Shown piece by piece: positions 13,858 to 23,120 of a DNA stretch of 32,302 nucleotides. Both the position numbers and the translations under genes were made by a program. Each line of letters starts with the position of its first letter. Position 1 is the stretch's first letter. This DNA comes from Deltaproteobacteria bacterium (GTDB lineage Bacteria > Desulfobacterota > Deferrisomatia > Deferrisomatales > BM512): positions 1 to 32,302 of the forward strand of contig JAUVAU010000025.1 in assembly GCA_030591565.1 (NCBI GenBank), read 5' to 3'. Under the pieces are notes generated by a model, which was given only the letters and a program-made list of their open reading frames with translations, had not been told where the DNA came from and searched no databases.

Positions 13858-14502
13858 TCACTCCCGGTGCTGCTCGACCCAACGCACAGCATGGTGGATA
13901 AGCTCGGTGGAGTTCTTTAATCCCAGCTTCTCCTTGATGCGCTCACGGTAGGTGCCGATCGTCTTGGGGCTGAGGCTGAGATGGCTGGATATTTCATTTG
14001 TCGTCATTCCCTTGCCATAGAGGACGAACACTTCAAGCTCCCTATCGGAAAAGCGCTCCTCCAAGGGTTCGGACAACGGACGGGACTCACCAACGCTTTT
14101 GGCGAGCAGCGCGGCGGTTATCCGATCACTCACGCAAATCTTCCCGGCGACCACATCCCTGATCCCCTTGACTATAAGCTCGGCGGTCTCATGCTTCTGT
14201 ATGTACCCCTTGGCTCCGGCGCGAAGCGCGCGCTCTGCATAGACCGTCTCCTCGTGGGTGGAGAGCACCAGCACAGGGATGTGTTTGGCCTCTTGGCCTA
14301 GCTGCTTGACCAGCTCCAGGCCACTACGGCCCTTGAGCGATATGTCCACGATCACAGCGTCGGGGCAGGTACGGACTATCTCCCCATGGGCCTTGCTGAT
14401 CTCGTCGGCCTCTCCGCACACCTCCATGTCCGCCTCTTCGTTTAGCAGCTCACGCAACCCTCTGCGAAAGATGGGATGGTCCTCCACCAGATATATCTTC
14501 AC
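13858..14502 (-). CDS. NarL/FixJ-type response regulator
   Basis: The protein has 214 residues. The receiver domain (1-120) holds the acidic pair E7/D8, phospho-acceptor D53, the T/S position at S81-T82 and K103. A LuxR-type helix-turn-helix follows (about 150-205; DRELEVFVLYGKGMTTNEIS, then SPKTIGTYRERIKEKLG). The start GTG 14502 overlaps the TGA of the sensor-kinase gene (GTGA), with GGAGG seven bases upstream, so the two are translationally coupled. It is the obvious partner of that kinase. Its targets are not shown by the sequence; the adjacent liv/acyl-CoA operon is one candidate. Confidence 0.92.
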   Translation of the reverse strand: MKIYLVEDHPIFRRGLRELLNEEADMEVCGEADEISKAHGEIVRTCPDAVIVDISLKGRSGLELVKQLGQEAKHIPVLVLSTHEETVYAERALRAGAKGYIQKHETAELIVKGIRDVVAGKICVSDRITAALLAKSVGESRPLSEPLEERFSDRELEVFVLYGKGMTTNEISSHLSLSPKTIGTYRERIKEKLGLKNSTELIHHAVRWVEQHRE

Positions 14503-16748
14503 ACTCCTGCCTCCACGCTCGCCAGCCGGCCATTGTCCCCCGCCACCTCCAGCCCATTCCTGACTGTGAGACGCACGAGGAATCCCCCGTCGTCGTCGCC
14601 ATCATTATCTATGGGACCCGCCTCCACGGTTGCCCCAATTATCTGCGCCCGGTAGGACATTATCTTGAGCCCCATGCCTTGGCGCTGCGCCGTCGCCGAG
14701 TAACCCGAGCCATCGTCCGTCACCTCAATCTGCACCTCCTCGGGGCTGGCCTTGCACTTGACATTGATAATGCTCGCGTCGGCATGTTTTACGGCGTTAT
14801 GCACCGCCTCTTGCACTATGCGGTATACATGCATGGCGGTCGTGGCGTCCAGCGCTATGGAACCCTCCCATGCAAAGTTGCAGGGGACGGAGAAAATCGT
14901 CTCAACAAAGTCGATCATCTGCCTGAGCCCCATCTCCAGCCCCTCCTCCACCAGATGCACCGGCGCGAGGCCTCGGGAGATGCCACGGGTCTTTCGGATC
15001 GCCTCGGTGAGCACATCATGGACTTTTTCCGCCTGATTGAAGGCATCGGGCGAACCCTCGGAGAGCCTTTTCAGGAGCACCTTGCACATCACATCCACGC
15101 CGATCAGGTGGGGCACCAGGTCATCGTGTAAATCCTGCCCGATCCGTATGCGCTCGTGCTCGTCGGTCTCGATAATGATACGCTCAAACCGCTTGAACTC
15201 GGTCACGTCGCGCAGGATCACCACCGCGCCGGTCAACTCCCCGTCGGCGTCAAAAAAGGGACCGCCGCTGATATTGACGTAGCGGCTGTCCCCCTCCTTG
15301 GTGAGAAACACCGTCCCCTCGCCCGAGATCGTCATCCCCCGGAGCAGCTGCCGTATCATATCCTGGACGCGGCCAATTTCGGAGGAAGGGACAAAGTTGC
15401 GTATCCTGACCCCTTTGAAGTCCGCAAGACGCCAGCCGAAGACCGTGGAAAAAGTAGGGTTGAGGTAGGTCGTGTGACCATCCAGTCCCACCACCATGAT
15501 CGGGTCGGGGGTGGCCTCTACCAGCGCCCGGTACCTCTCCTGTGAGGTACGCAGCCTCGCCTCCGCACCTCGCCTCTGCGCCGACTCACGCTCCAATCGC
15601 TCCATGAAGCGGTCGAAGTAGGCTGAGAGTTGGCGCACCTCGTCATTGGACTCGACCTTGCGCTCAAAGGCAGGGTTGTCCCTGCCATCCACCGCCAGAC
15701 GCTTAGCAAGGGAACGAATCGGCTGGGTTATCGAGACGCTTATCCTCAACGCGATGAGGACTGCCATGAAGAGGCAGAGGAGCGCCACCGCCGCAACCCT
15801 GTCGCGTATGACCCCCAGCGGCTTGTAGAGGTCGTCCATGTAAGCCGAGGAGGCGACGATCCAGTCCACTTCGGGTACGTAATCGTAGACGACAATCTTT
15901 TCGCGGGGCCGGACCTCACCGGGGTTCTTCCAGAAGTAAGAGATGCGCCCCTTGCGCTCCTCGACCATCTCGCGGATGAAGTCTTTTTCACCCTCCGAAT
16001 CCACGTCGAAGGCGTTTTGCCCCTGAAAAATAGGGTGGATGATGAGGTTGGCCTCCAGGTCAAGGACAAAGGAATAGCCGCTGGGGCCGAACTTGAGGTC
16101 CGCGACGCTACGCTGAAAATCCTCCACGTTCACGAGGATCGCAAACTCCTCCCGGTAGGTGGTGGCGGAGATGATCCAGTCCCAGGGCTCGAAGTAGCGC
16201 ATGAAGAGCGCCTTGGGCCTTGGAGACGCCTCTCCGGGGTTCTTCCACTCATATTCAAGGTAGCCATCCTTGAGCCTTATCTGCTCTTCGACGAAATCCA
16301 CACCGAGGAAGCTCTTACCCTCCACTCCCTTGTCAGGATGAACGGGGGCGACCCCCTTGGTGGTGACGCAGTAGAGGTAGCCCGTTTGCCCAATCTTTTG
16401 GCTGAGGATCACCCTCGCCGCTTCGCGTTTGGCACCCTCTTCGCTCAATTCTCCCGTCTCGACCCGGTGGTAGATATCCCTCACCACGTCCAGGTTGGTG
16501 TCGGCCACCGAGCGCAGGTAGCTGCGGATGGATATCTGCACCGAGGTCTCCACCATATTGCGCAACATCTCGGTTGAGTTGCCAAGTTCGCTGGTTATCT
16601 GTCGTTCGAGGGAATCGCGCATCACCGAGTAGGAGAACCAGACCGTGGCGATGGCGAAGGGTATGAAAGTGGCCAGGCAGGCCAGCAGAATCCTGAAACG
16701 TATCGAGGTGTCGTCAAAGACACTGAAGAAGGAGTTGGATTTGGTCAA
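14499..16748 (-). CDS. Sensor histidine kinase: two Cache domains, HAMP, PAS, HisKA_3, HATPase
   Basis: The 749-residue membrane kinase has TM1 at about 19-40 and TM2 at about 317-338, with an extracytoplasmic region of about 275 residues between them. That region holds two similar Cache_2 units (about 118-203 and 219-306), each with a W-KNPGE-x-x-PR-x-K stretch followed by DWI-x-x-(A/S)-x-x-Y. Then come HAMP (340-395), PAS (about 402-515), a HisKA_3 dimerisation domain with phospho-acceptor H541 (DLHDDL) and an HATPase domain (N box QEAVHNAVKHA 646-656, DDGSG 678-682, GMGLKIM 691-697). The start is TTG 16748, the only start after an upstream in-frame TGA, and its ribosome site is weak. Cache units usually bind small organic ligands such as carboxylates. 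It is coupled to the NarL-type regulator. Confidence 0.9.
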   Translation of the reverse strand: MTKSNSFFSVFDDTSIRFRILLACLATFIPFAIATVWFSYSVMRDSLERQITSELGNSTEMLRNMVETSVQISIRSYLRSVADTNLDVVRDIYHRVETGELSEEGAKREAARVILSQKIGQTGYLYCVTTKGVAPVHPDKGVEGKSFLGVDFVEEQIRLKDGYLEYEWKNPGEASPRPKALFMRYFEPWDWIISATTYREEFAILVNVEDFQRSVADLKFGPSGYSFVLDLEANLIIHPIFQGQNAFDVDSEGEKDFIREMVEERKGRISYFWKNPGEVRPREKIVVYDYVPEVDWIVASSAYMDDLYKPLGVIRDRVAAVALLCLFMAVLIALRISVSITQPIRSLAKRLAVDGRDNPAFERKVESNDEVRQLSAYFDRFMERLERESAQRRGAEARLRTSQERYRALVEATPDPIMVVGLDGHTTYLNPTFSTVFGWRLADFKGVRIRNFVPSSEIGRVQDMIRQLLRGMTISGEGTVFLTKEGDSRYVNISGGPFFDADGELTGAVVILRDVTEFKRFERIIIETDEHERIRIGQDLHDDLVPHLIGVDVMCKVLLKRLSEGSPDAFNQAEKVHDVLTEAIRKTRGISRGLAPVHLVEEGLEMGLRQMIDFVETIFSVPCNFAWEGSIALDATTAMHVYRIVQEAVHNAVKHADASIINVKCKASPEEVQIEVTDDGSGYSATAQRQGMGLKIMSYRAQIIGATVEAGPIDNDGDDDGGFLVRLTVRNGLEVAGDNGRLASVEAGV

Positions 16749-16825
16749 TTCAAACGCTCATTGCTCTGGTGTGAATCGGATGACAATTATAGCATTTTAT
16801 GGGACCAGGGGGTTTGGAGCCGAGC

Positions 16826-17287
16826 TTAATTGCTATTTGCCCCCGTGGAGACCGAAGGCAGGAGGATGAAGGTACCAACAGCGTGCCCCACCTCTCTCCC
16901 CTCACCGTCGTAAATACTCGCCTCAACTATATCCTGGCGCTTTCCCGCCTTTCTCATGATCCCCACTGCGCTAAGATCGGTCCTGGCTGAGGCGGAAAGA
17001 AAGTGAACTGACATCTCCGAGGTGGCCAGCCAACAATCCTCAGGATGGACCAACGCCGCCGTAAACCATGCTGCGGTGTCAAGCATCGTCATGTAAACGC
17101 CGCCGTGGGTGCCTTTTAGTGCGTGGTCCAACCCTGGATTGTAGGGGAGCGCTATGACAGCGCGGTTCTCATCGTCAAAGGAAAGTGACATGCCAAAGGT
17201 CTTTGCGATGGGCGCTCCTTCATTGAACAGCTTCATGAGCGCCCGCTTGCGGGCTTCCAGATCATTCGCGTAGTTCTTATCTGTCAT
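16826..17287 (-). CDS. PaaI-like hotdog-fold acyl-CoA thioesterase
   Basis: The protein has 153 residues, typical for the family. The catalytic signature HGGVYMTMLDTAA (61-73; family HGG-x6-D) is intact, preceded by NPGLDHALKGT and followed by TSEMSVHFLSA. Such enzymes hydrolyse acyl- or aryl-CoA thioesters to free acid and CoA. It begins 17 bases after the acyl-CoA synthetase stop and closes the liv operon, so it could release CoA from stalled or dead-end thioesters made by that synthetase. Confidence 0.85.
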   Translation of the reverse strand: MTDKNYANDLEARKRALMKLFNEGAPIAKTFGMSLSFDDENRAVIALPYNPGLDHALKGTHGGVYMTMLDTAAWFTAALVHPEDCWLATSEMSVHFLSASARTDLSAVGIMRKAGKRQDIVEASIYDGEGREVGHAVGTFILLPSVSTGANSN

Positions 17288-17304
17288 TTGGTCCCCAATC
17301 CCAT

Positions 17305-19110
17305 TTAGTACATCGCCTTGATTTCAGCTTCATACTTGTCATAGATTTTAGAACGGCGAATCTTCATGGTGGCGGTGACCTCATCGTCGTCGTGGTCAAG
17401 CTCCTTTCTAAGCAGGTGAAACTTTCGCACATTGCCCACCGGCGCCAGACCCTTGTTGGCTTTTGCCACCTCCCCGGTGATCAGCTTGAAGACCTCCGGA
17501 TTCTCGATGAGGCTCTTGTAAGTGGTAAACGCCATCTTTTTCTCTTCCGCCCACGCCGAGACCGACTCCATATCTATCTGGATCAACGCCGAGACAAATT
17601 TGCGTCGGTCCCCTATGACTATGCACTCCTTGATGTAGGGGCTCGCCTTCATCGTGTTTTCAATCTCCGAGGGCGACAGGTTCTTACCCCCTGCGGTGAT
17701 CATGATGTCCTTAATGCGATCGATGATCTTTAGGTTGCCATCCACCCACTGGGCCACGTCGCCGGTGTGATACCAGCCGTCAACAATAGCTGCCCTGGTC
17801 GCCTCCTCGTTCTTGTAGTAACCCTTGAAGACCAGTTCGCCCTTGAGCAAAATTTCACCTTGCTCTGAGAGTTTGATCTCGGCGATATCCGCCGGGATGC
17901 CAACCGTACCCGAGACCACATTGGAGAGATTGTGCGCAGTCACAAGTCCCGAAATTTCGGTAGCTCCGTAGCCCTCTACCAGCGGCACTCCAATGACCCG
18001 GAAGAACTGGAAGACCTGGGGGGAGATAGGCGCAGCGCCCGAGGCGGCCAAGTTGACCGCCCTGAGGCCCAGGAAGTTTTGCAACGCCCGAAAGACGAGC
18101 CAATAAAAGAAGTGCAGCTTGGCCTTCTCGATCAGGCTCCACTCCTGGGGCATCTTCTCGCGTATGGGAGAGCATACATTCACCGCCCACTGGTAGACCG
18201 CTTTGCGCAGCCCACCAGCCTCGTTGATCTTGATATGTATCTCCGAGTGGAGCTTTTCCCATATCCTGGGCACGCCAAGAAAGTAGCTCGGAGCCACCTC
18301 ACGCAGGTCTTTTTGCACCGTGCGGATCGACTCTCCAAAGCTTATCGTGGAACCCTTGTAAATAGGGCCGAAGTTGGTCATGAACTGTTCAGCCACATGG
18401 CACAGGGGCAGATAGGAGAGCACTGAAGAGGTCTCGGTGATCTGCAACCGCTCGATGGCCGCCCACCCCCCGGCGCGCACGTTACGGTAGGTGATCATTG
18501 CGCCCTTGGGCTTCCCGGTGGAGCCCGACGTGTAGATCATCAACGCATCGTCGTCGAGCCCCTGTTTGTCCAGCATGGAGTCGGCGAGACCCTCGTTTTC
18601 CTTCTCAAAGACCGCACCCAGCTCCTCGAATTCCTTGAAGGAGATCAATAAATCACTCTCGTAATCCCTCAAGCCGCGCATATCCACGACGATGATCTTC
18701 CTTATCTTCGGCAGCTCTTCAATCGCTTCGAGTATCTTGTCGGCCTGCTCCTGATCCTCGCAGACGATTACCTCAACATCGGCGTGACCCACGACGTATG
18801 AGACCTCCGGGGTCGGGCTGGTGGGGTAGACCCCGACGGTAACCGCAGAGATAATGCCCGCGCCCATCTGGGAGACGACCCACTCGGCTTTGTTCTCCGA
18901 GAGGATTCCCACCTTGCCACCCGGCTTGACGCCCATGGAGAAAAGTGCCATGCCAAACCGCCTGGACAACCGATAGTAATCCGCCCAGGTGTAGGGGGTC
19001 CAGATGCCGAAATCCTTCTGGCGCAGCGCCAGCTTCTCGGGGTTCTTCCTCGCCTGCTCCCGGAGCATCTGGGGCAGTGTAAGCTGCGGCAATGGGTTTA
19101 TGGCTGTCAT
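17305..19110 (-). CDS. Long-chain-type acyl-CoA synthetase (AMP-forming)
   Basis: The protein has 601 residues. ATG 19110 is chosen because it overlaps the livF stop (ATGA) with GGTGG just upstream; a GTG three codons earlier is possible. Motifs: the ATP loop YTSGSTGKPKG (193-203), VEGYGATE, GWYHTGDVAQW and a C-terminal domain with IKDIMITAGGKNLSPSEIE. It activates a carboxylic acid to acyl-CoA through an acyl-adenylate. This size and motif set match the FAA1/FadD15-like branch, which is regularly found beside liv-type ABC genes in deltaproteobacteria. Its coupling to the importer suggests that it activates the imported acid at the membrane; the chain length is unknown. Confidence 0.9.
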   Translation of the reverse strand: MTAINPLPQLTLPQMLREQARKNPEKLALRQKDFGIWTPYTWADYYRLSRRFGMALFSMGVKPGGKVGILSENKAEWVVSQMGAGIISAVTVGVYPTSPTPEVSYVVGHADVEVIVCEDQEQADKILEAIEELPKIRKIIVVDMRGLRDYESDLLISFKEFEELGAVFEKENEGLADSMLDKQGLDDDALMIYTSGSTGKPKGAMITYRNVRAGGWAAIERLQITETSSVLSYLPLCHVAEQFMTNFGPIYKGSTISFGESIRTVQKDLREVAPSYFLGVPRIWEKLHSEIHIKINEAGGLRKAVYQWAVNVCSPIREKMPQEWSLIEKAKLHFFYWLVFRALQNFLGLRAVNLAASGAAPISPQVFQFFRVIGVPLVEGYGATEISGLVTAHNLSNVVSGTVGIPADIAEIKLSEQGEILLKGELVFKGYYKNEEATRAAIVDGWYHTGDVAQWVDGNLKIIDRIKDIMITAGGKNLSPSEIENTMKASPYIKECIVIGDRRKFVSALIQIDMESVSAWAEEKKMAFTTYKSLIENPEVFKLITGEVAKANKGLAPVGNVRKFHLLRKELDHDDDEVTATMKIRRSKIYDKYEAEIKAMY

Positions 19111-19913
19111 GACAACCACCGCTTACGGCGTTTGTAATGTTTGATCTCCCGGTAGCTCCTGTTCTCGCCGTCGTCGCCGGAAGCTCCGAGATAGAACTCC
19201 TGCACATCCTCGTTTTTCATCAATTCGTCCGACGTGCCGTCAATAACCACCTTGCCGTTCTCCATAATGTAACCATAACTGGAAACCGCCAGCGCCAACG
19301 CGGCGTTTTGCTCCACCAGAAGCATCGAGGTGCCCTGCTCACGGTTGATGCGTACTATAATCTCGAATATCTCCTCCACCAGGAGCGGCGCAAGCCCAAG
19401 CGAGGGCTCGTCGAGCATGATCAGATCAGGCGCTGCGACCAGCGAACGACCAACGGCGAGCATCTGCTGCTCGCCACCTGACAGATAGCCGGCCAACCCC
19501 TTGCGTCTATCCTTCAAGCGGGGGAAATACTCATAGACCAGAGCAAAAGAGGCCCTGGCGCCAGCGCCACCCTTTTTGGCGTAGGTGGCGGCGGTCAGGT
19601 TCTCTTCCACCGTCAAGTCCTCGAAGACGTGGCGGCCCTCCATCACGTGAAAGAGGCCACGGCGAACGAGCTTGTCCGGCGAATCGAGCGCCACATCGCG
19701 CCCCTTGAAGGTGATCTTGCCATCGGCGACTTCGCCATCTTCAATATCCAAAAGACCCGATACCGCTTTGAGCGTCGTCGATTTACCCGCACCGTTGGAA
19801 CCCAATAACGCCACTATGGTCCCCTTGGGCACCGTGAGGGAGAGGCCACGCAACACCTGCACCGCCTTATTATAGACAACCTCAATGTTGTTTATTTCGA
19901 GAATCGTTTCCAT
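19107..19913 (-). CDS. livF: Branched-chain amino acid-type ABC transporter ATPase LivF
   Basis: The protein has 268 residues. Walker A GSNGAGKST (38-46), signature LSGGEQQ (144-150) and Walker B LIMLDEP (164-170) are intact, followed by the D-loop SLGLAP and switch histidine region. It has a basic C-terminal extension of about 25 residues ending KHYKRRKRWLS, longer than E. coli LivF; I recall this tail on LivF copies paired with acyl-CoA synthetases. The last four bases overlap the synthetase start. Together with LivG it powers uptake through LivH/LivM. Confidence 0.93.
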   Translation of the reverse strand: METILEINNIEVVYNKAVQVLRGLSLTVPKGTIVALLGSNGAGKSTTLKAVSGLLDIEDGEVADGKITFKGRDVALDSPDKLVRRGLFHVMEGRHVFEDLTVEENLTAATYAKKGGAGARASFALVYEYFPRLKDRRKGLAGYLSGGEQQMLAVGRSLVAAPDLIMLDEPSLGLAPLLVEEIFEIIVRINREQGTSMLLVEQNAALALAVSSYGYIMENGKVVIDGTSDELMKNEDVQEFYLGASGDDGENRSYREIKHYKRRKRWLS

Positions 19914-19938
19914 ATCTCGCTACTCGGTTCGGGTAAAG

Positions 19939-19970
19939 TCCGGAGGCGGCCACCAATGACCGCCCCCGGA
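19939..19970. terminator. Intercistronic hairpin between livK and livF
   Basis: TCCGGAGGCGG (19939-19949) pairs with CCGCCCCCGGA (19960-19970) with one mismatch. On the minus-strand transcript it is followed by CTTTACC, not a U run, so full termination is unlikely. A hairpin after a binding-protein gene commonly protects that message and lowers downstream expression. On the plus strand it is followed by TTTTT. Confidence 0.6.
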
Positions 19971-19978
19971 TTTTTCCA

Positions 19979-21157
19979 CTACTTGATTTCGATAACTTCA
20001 GAAACGGGTTCGTACCGGCCCTCGGCGGCGTTGACCTTGAAGACTCTGCCAAAGGGAATCGAGTTGTTGCGCACGGTGACCGGGACCGAGGCGATGCCGC
20101 CGGTATCCCAATTCTCGATTGAGTTCAGCGTGGCGCGCAGGTTGTCTACGGTAAGCTCCTTGCCTGCGTCGACGGTGCGGCCTATGACCTCGGCCCAGAC
20201 CATCCCCTGGAACCAGCCAAACATGTAGAAGTTGGGGCGGGTCAGCTTGTCGGGGTGGACCTTGGCGTTGTAGGCGCGCATCGCATCCCACTCTTTGCCC
20301 GGAGACTTCTCCATGTTGAAGTAGTTGAGATGCATGACGCCCAGGTAACCGTCGGAGACCTCCTTGGCTTTCATGTACATCAGCTCGCTGGAAGACCAGT
20401 AGGTGCCCATGAACTTGGTAGCCATGCCCAGGTCCTTCATCTGCTGCATGAACTCGTTGATCGGAGTGAGCACATAGCCGTGGAAGAGCACGTAGTCCGG
20501 CTTTTTGCGACGCAGCTTCAACACCTCGGTGGAGACGTCGACGCTACCGGGCTTGGTGGTGATGACTTCAACCAGGTCCAGCCCCAGCTCCTTGGCCTTG
20601 GCCTTGCCGGCTTCGATCGGGTCGCGGCCAAAACCGGAGTCGCTATGTACGATTGCCACCTTGGCGCCGGGCATCTCTTTGGCGGCGTAGGTGAGCAGGA
20701 TGCTCATCTGATCGGTATAGCTGGGGCCGATGATGAAGGAACGGGGGTACTTGGTCTCATCGGTAAGCTCGGAAGCATAGGAGACGCCGCTCATCAGGGT
20801 GTTCTTGGTGGCCTGTAGCTCAGGGTTGATCGCCTTCATGAAGCCCGTGGAGTCGCCGCTGTAGAAGAGCGGGTTGTGCTCTGCCGTGAGTTTTTTAAAG
20901 GTCGCGACCGAACAGTCGACCTTGTAGCCGCAATCCTCGAAGACATGCTTGATCTTGTGACCGCGAATGCCGCCATTTTCATTGGTGTAGTTAAAATAGT
21001 CCACGATTCCTTCGTGAAGCTCACCTCCGGCAAAACCGAAGACACCGGTGATCAACGCGGTCTCGGCAAAGACGATATCTTCCTTGGCCGTTGCAGTTGA
21101 GACGCAGAGGCCCAGTGTTAGCAGCACCACTGCCAGACCCATAAAAATTTTCTTCAT
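19979..21157 (-). CDS. livK: Periplasmic substrate-binding protein of the liv-type ABC transporter
   Basis: The protein has 392 residues with a signal peptide (MKK, hydrophobic 5-20, cleavage near ATA-KED). The mature part has the two-lobed type I periplasmic binding fold: ALITGVFGFAGGELHEG, a cysteine pair C71/C77 (EDCGYKVDC), FYSGDSTGFMKAI, and the lobe-2 strands KVAIVHSDSGFGRD and PDYVLFHGY. AAGGAG lies seven bases before ATG 21157. It sits third from last among the transporter genes, between livM and livF. The ligand cannot be read from the sequence; neighbours point to an organic acid rather than leucine/isoleucine/valine. Confidence 0.9.
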   Translation of the reverse strand: MKKIFMGLAVVLLTLGLCVSTATAKEDIVFAETALITGVFGFAGGELHEGIVDYFNYTNENGGIRGHKIKHVFEDCGYKVDCSVATFKKLTAEHNPLFYSGDSTGFMKAINPELQATKNTLMSGVSYASELTDETKYPRSFIIGPSYTDQMSILLTYAAKEMPGAKVAIVHSDSGFGRDPIEAGKAKAKELGLDLVEVITTKPGSVDVSTEVLKLRRKKPDYVLFHGYVLTPINEFMQQMKDLGMATKFMGTYWSSSELMYMKAKEVSDGYLGVMHLNYFNMEKSPGKEWDAMRAYNAKVHPDKLTRPNFYMFGWFQGMVWAEVIGRTVDAGKELTVDNLRATLNSIENWDTGGIASVPVTVRNNSIPFGRVFKVNAAEGRYEPVSEVIEIK

Positions 21158-21196
21158 TGCTTCGCTCCTTTTCTCCTGTTCACAGGTTTACTTCGG

Positions 21197-22240
21197 TCAA
21201 GTTTTAAAAGGCCAGAGGTGGGAGTAGCGCCTGGTTCGTCGCCACATCTCCGCCATGCCGTGGGGTTCGTAGAGAAGAAAACCTACTATCAACGCACCAA
21301 AGACCACCACCCTCACAGGAGAGAGGAGCACCTGGGCATTGGGCAAGATCGGAACGACCACCGCAGTGAGGATTTTGAGGATTTCCGGGACCAGCGTCAT
21401 GAATATTGCGCCAAGTATCGGCCCCAGCACCGTGCCCATGCCACCGACGATGATAGCCGCCAAATAGAAAATCGAGGTGTCCAGGGGGAAGCTCTCGGGG
21501 GTGACCACCTTGAAAAAATAGGCCCAGAGCGCCCCGGCGCAGCCCGCGTAAAAGGAACTGAGCCCGAAGCTCATCAGCTTGTACCTGAGCAGGTCCACGC
21601 CCAGAACCTCGGCGGAGATATCCCTGTCGCGCACAGCAATAAACGCCCTGCCGATGCGGGTGCGGAGCAGGTTGCGTTCACCCAGAACCGCGATAATCGC
21701 CAGTGGAACAACCACAAAGTACATGCGTAAATCGCTGTTGAGATTGATGCCGAATATATTGGCGTTCTGTAGGTTTATTCCAGCGTTACCGCCGGTAACA
21801 GGCTCCCAGTGGACAAAGATAAAGTGCAGGATGACGCTCGCCGCCATGGTGGCGATGGCGAGATAGAGCCCCTTCACCCTAAGGGAGGGGAGTCCGACGA
21901 CCACGCCCACCGCCGCAGTCAGGAGACCCGCCAGCGGCATGGAGAGCGCAAGCCCCATCCCCATGTTGTCGGCCAGCCAGACGGCGGTGTAGGCCCCCAC
22001 CCCCATGAAACCGCCGTGGCCCAGTGATATCTGGCCGGTAAGCCCCACGAGGATATTTAACCCTGTTGCGCTAATGACCGCGATGCCCACCAGACAGGCA
22101 AGAAAAAGTGTGTAGGGGCTGGAGACGAAGGGGAAGGTCAGGAGAGTGGCTATGAATATACCCATCCAGACCTTCTGGGTCTGCGTCCGAAAGATCGCCT
22201 CGTCAGATGGATAGGTTGAGACTGCGTCGCCGATTCTCAT
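21197..22240 (-). CDS. livM: Liv-type ABC transporter permease LivM
   Basis: The 347-residue inner-membrane protein has roughly nine hydrophobic helices and the family's GLTGQISLGHGGFMGVGAY stretch. It also shows the EAA-like loop (LRTRIGRAFIAVRDRDISAEVLGVDL) that contacts the ATPases, and a glycine-rich VGGMGTVLGPILGA segment. It begins two bases after the livH stop (TAA-G-ATG), so translation is coupled, and livK follows 39 bases downstream. Confidence 0.93.
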   Translation of the reverse strand: MRIGDAVSTYPSDEAIFRTQTQKVWMGIFIATLLTFPFVSSPYTLFLACLVGIAVISATGLNILVGLTGQISLGHGGFMGVGAYTAVWLADNMGMGLALSMPLAGLLTAAVGVVVGLPSLRVKGLYLAIATMAASVILHFIFVHWEPVTGGNAGINLQNANIFGINLNSDLRMYFVVVPLAIIAVLGERNLLRTRIGRAFIAVRDRDISAEVLGVDLLRYKLMSFGLSSFYAGCAGALWAYFFKVVTPESFPLDTSIFYLAAIIVGGMGTVLGPILGAIFMTLVPEILKILTAVVVPILPNAQVLLSPVRVVVFGALIVGFLLYEPHGMAEMWRRTRRYSHLWPFKT

Positions 22241-22241
22241 C

Positions 22242-23120
22242 TTAGAGCCGCTCTATTTCTTTGGTGCCAAACAAGCCGTAGGGCTTGAGCACCAGTACGA
22301 ATGTCAGCAGAGTGAAGATGGTCAGCATCTTGTATTCGCCACCCAGGAAAGCCCCGGTCATCGTCTCAAGCCACCCGACGAGCAGCCCACCGACCAGTGC
22401 CCCGGTCAACGAGTCGAGACCACCGAAGATCACCACCACCAGGATGGATAACGCCATTGAACCGGAATAGGGGCTCAAGCCGCCGCTCGCCGCGACGAGC
22501 ACTCCCGCCAACGCCGCAGCCATGCTGCCAAAAAACCATGCATAGTTGAACACCTTGGGGACGCTTATCCCCATGGAGAAGGCTGCCGCCTGGTCCGACG
22601 CCGTGGCGCGCAGGGCCACCCCGCCTCTGGAGAAGCGGAAGTAAATGAGATAGCAGACGAGCAGGCCGATAGCGATGAGCGCCGAGTAGGCAATTTTGGA
22701 AGAGACGTAGAGTTCGCCGATGAAGATGGGCGCGCGCGGCAGGAAATCGGGCAGAATCCTCGGGCCGGGGCCCCATATGATCTGAGCCGCGCCCACAAGG
22801 ATGCTGGAGAGCCCAATGGTAACCATGACCACCGAGATCGGCGATTCGCCGAGCATCGGCCTGATTATCAATTTTTCCGTGACACTGCCCAGCAGACCGC
22901 CGCCCAGCATCGCCAGGGGCAGCGCGATCAATGGGTGCCACTCAAGTATCCCGGCGAAGGTGAGGAAGAGATATGCGGAGATCATCATTATCTCGCCGAT
23001 GGCGAAGTTGATCACCCTGGTGGCTTTGTAGATAATGACGAACCCGAGGGCCACCAGGGAGTAGATCGCCCCCGTGGCAAGGCCCGCTATGGAGCTCTCG
23101 AAGAAAAACAGCCAGTCCAT
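22242..23120 (-). CDS. livH: Liv-type ABC transporter permease LivH
   Basis: The 292-residue inner-membrane permease has about eight hydrophobic helices, GAIYSLVALGFVIIYKATRVINFA near the N-terminus and the EAA-type loop RFSRGGVALRATASDQAAAFSMGI. A late VVVIFGGLDSLTGALVGGLL segment is also typical of LivH. The ATG follows the livG stop codon directly (TAGATG), so translation is coupled. Confidence 0.93.
   Translation of the reverse strand: MDWLFFFESSIAGLATGAIYSLVALGFVIIYKATRVINFAIGEIMMISAYLFLTFAGILEWHPLIALPLAMLGGGLLGSVTEKLIIRPMLGESPISVVMVTIGLSSILVGAAQIIWGPGPRILPDFLPRAPIFIGELYVSSKIAYSALIAIGLLVCYLIYFRFSRGGVALRATASDQAAAFSMGISVPKVFNYAWFFGSMAAALAGVLVAASGGLSPYSGSMALSILVVVIFGGLDSLTGALVGGLLVGWLETMTGAFLGGEYKMLTIFTLLTFVLVLKPYGLFGTKEIERL

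Noticed and set aside
15630-16577. 315-codon plus-strand ORF
   Set aside because: Antisense to the Cache-domain sensor kinase; the sense frame carries all conserved motifs.
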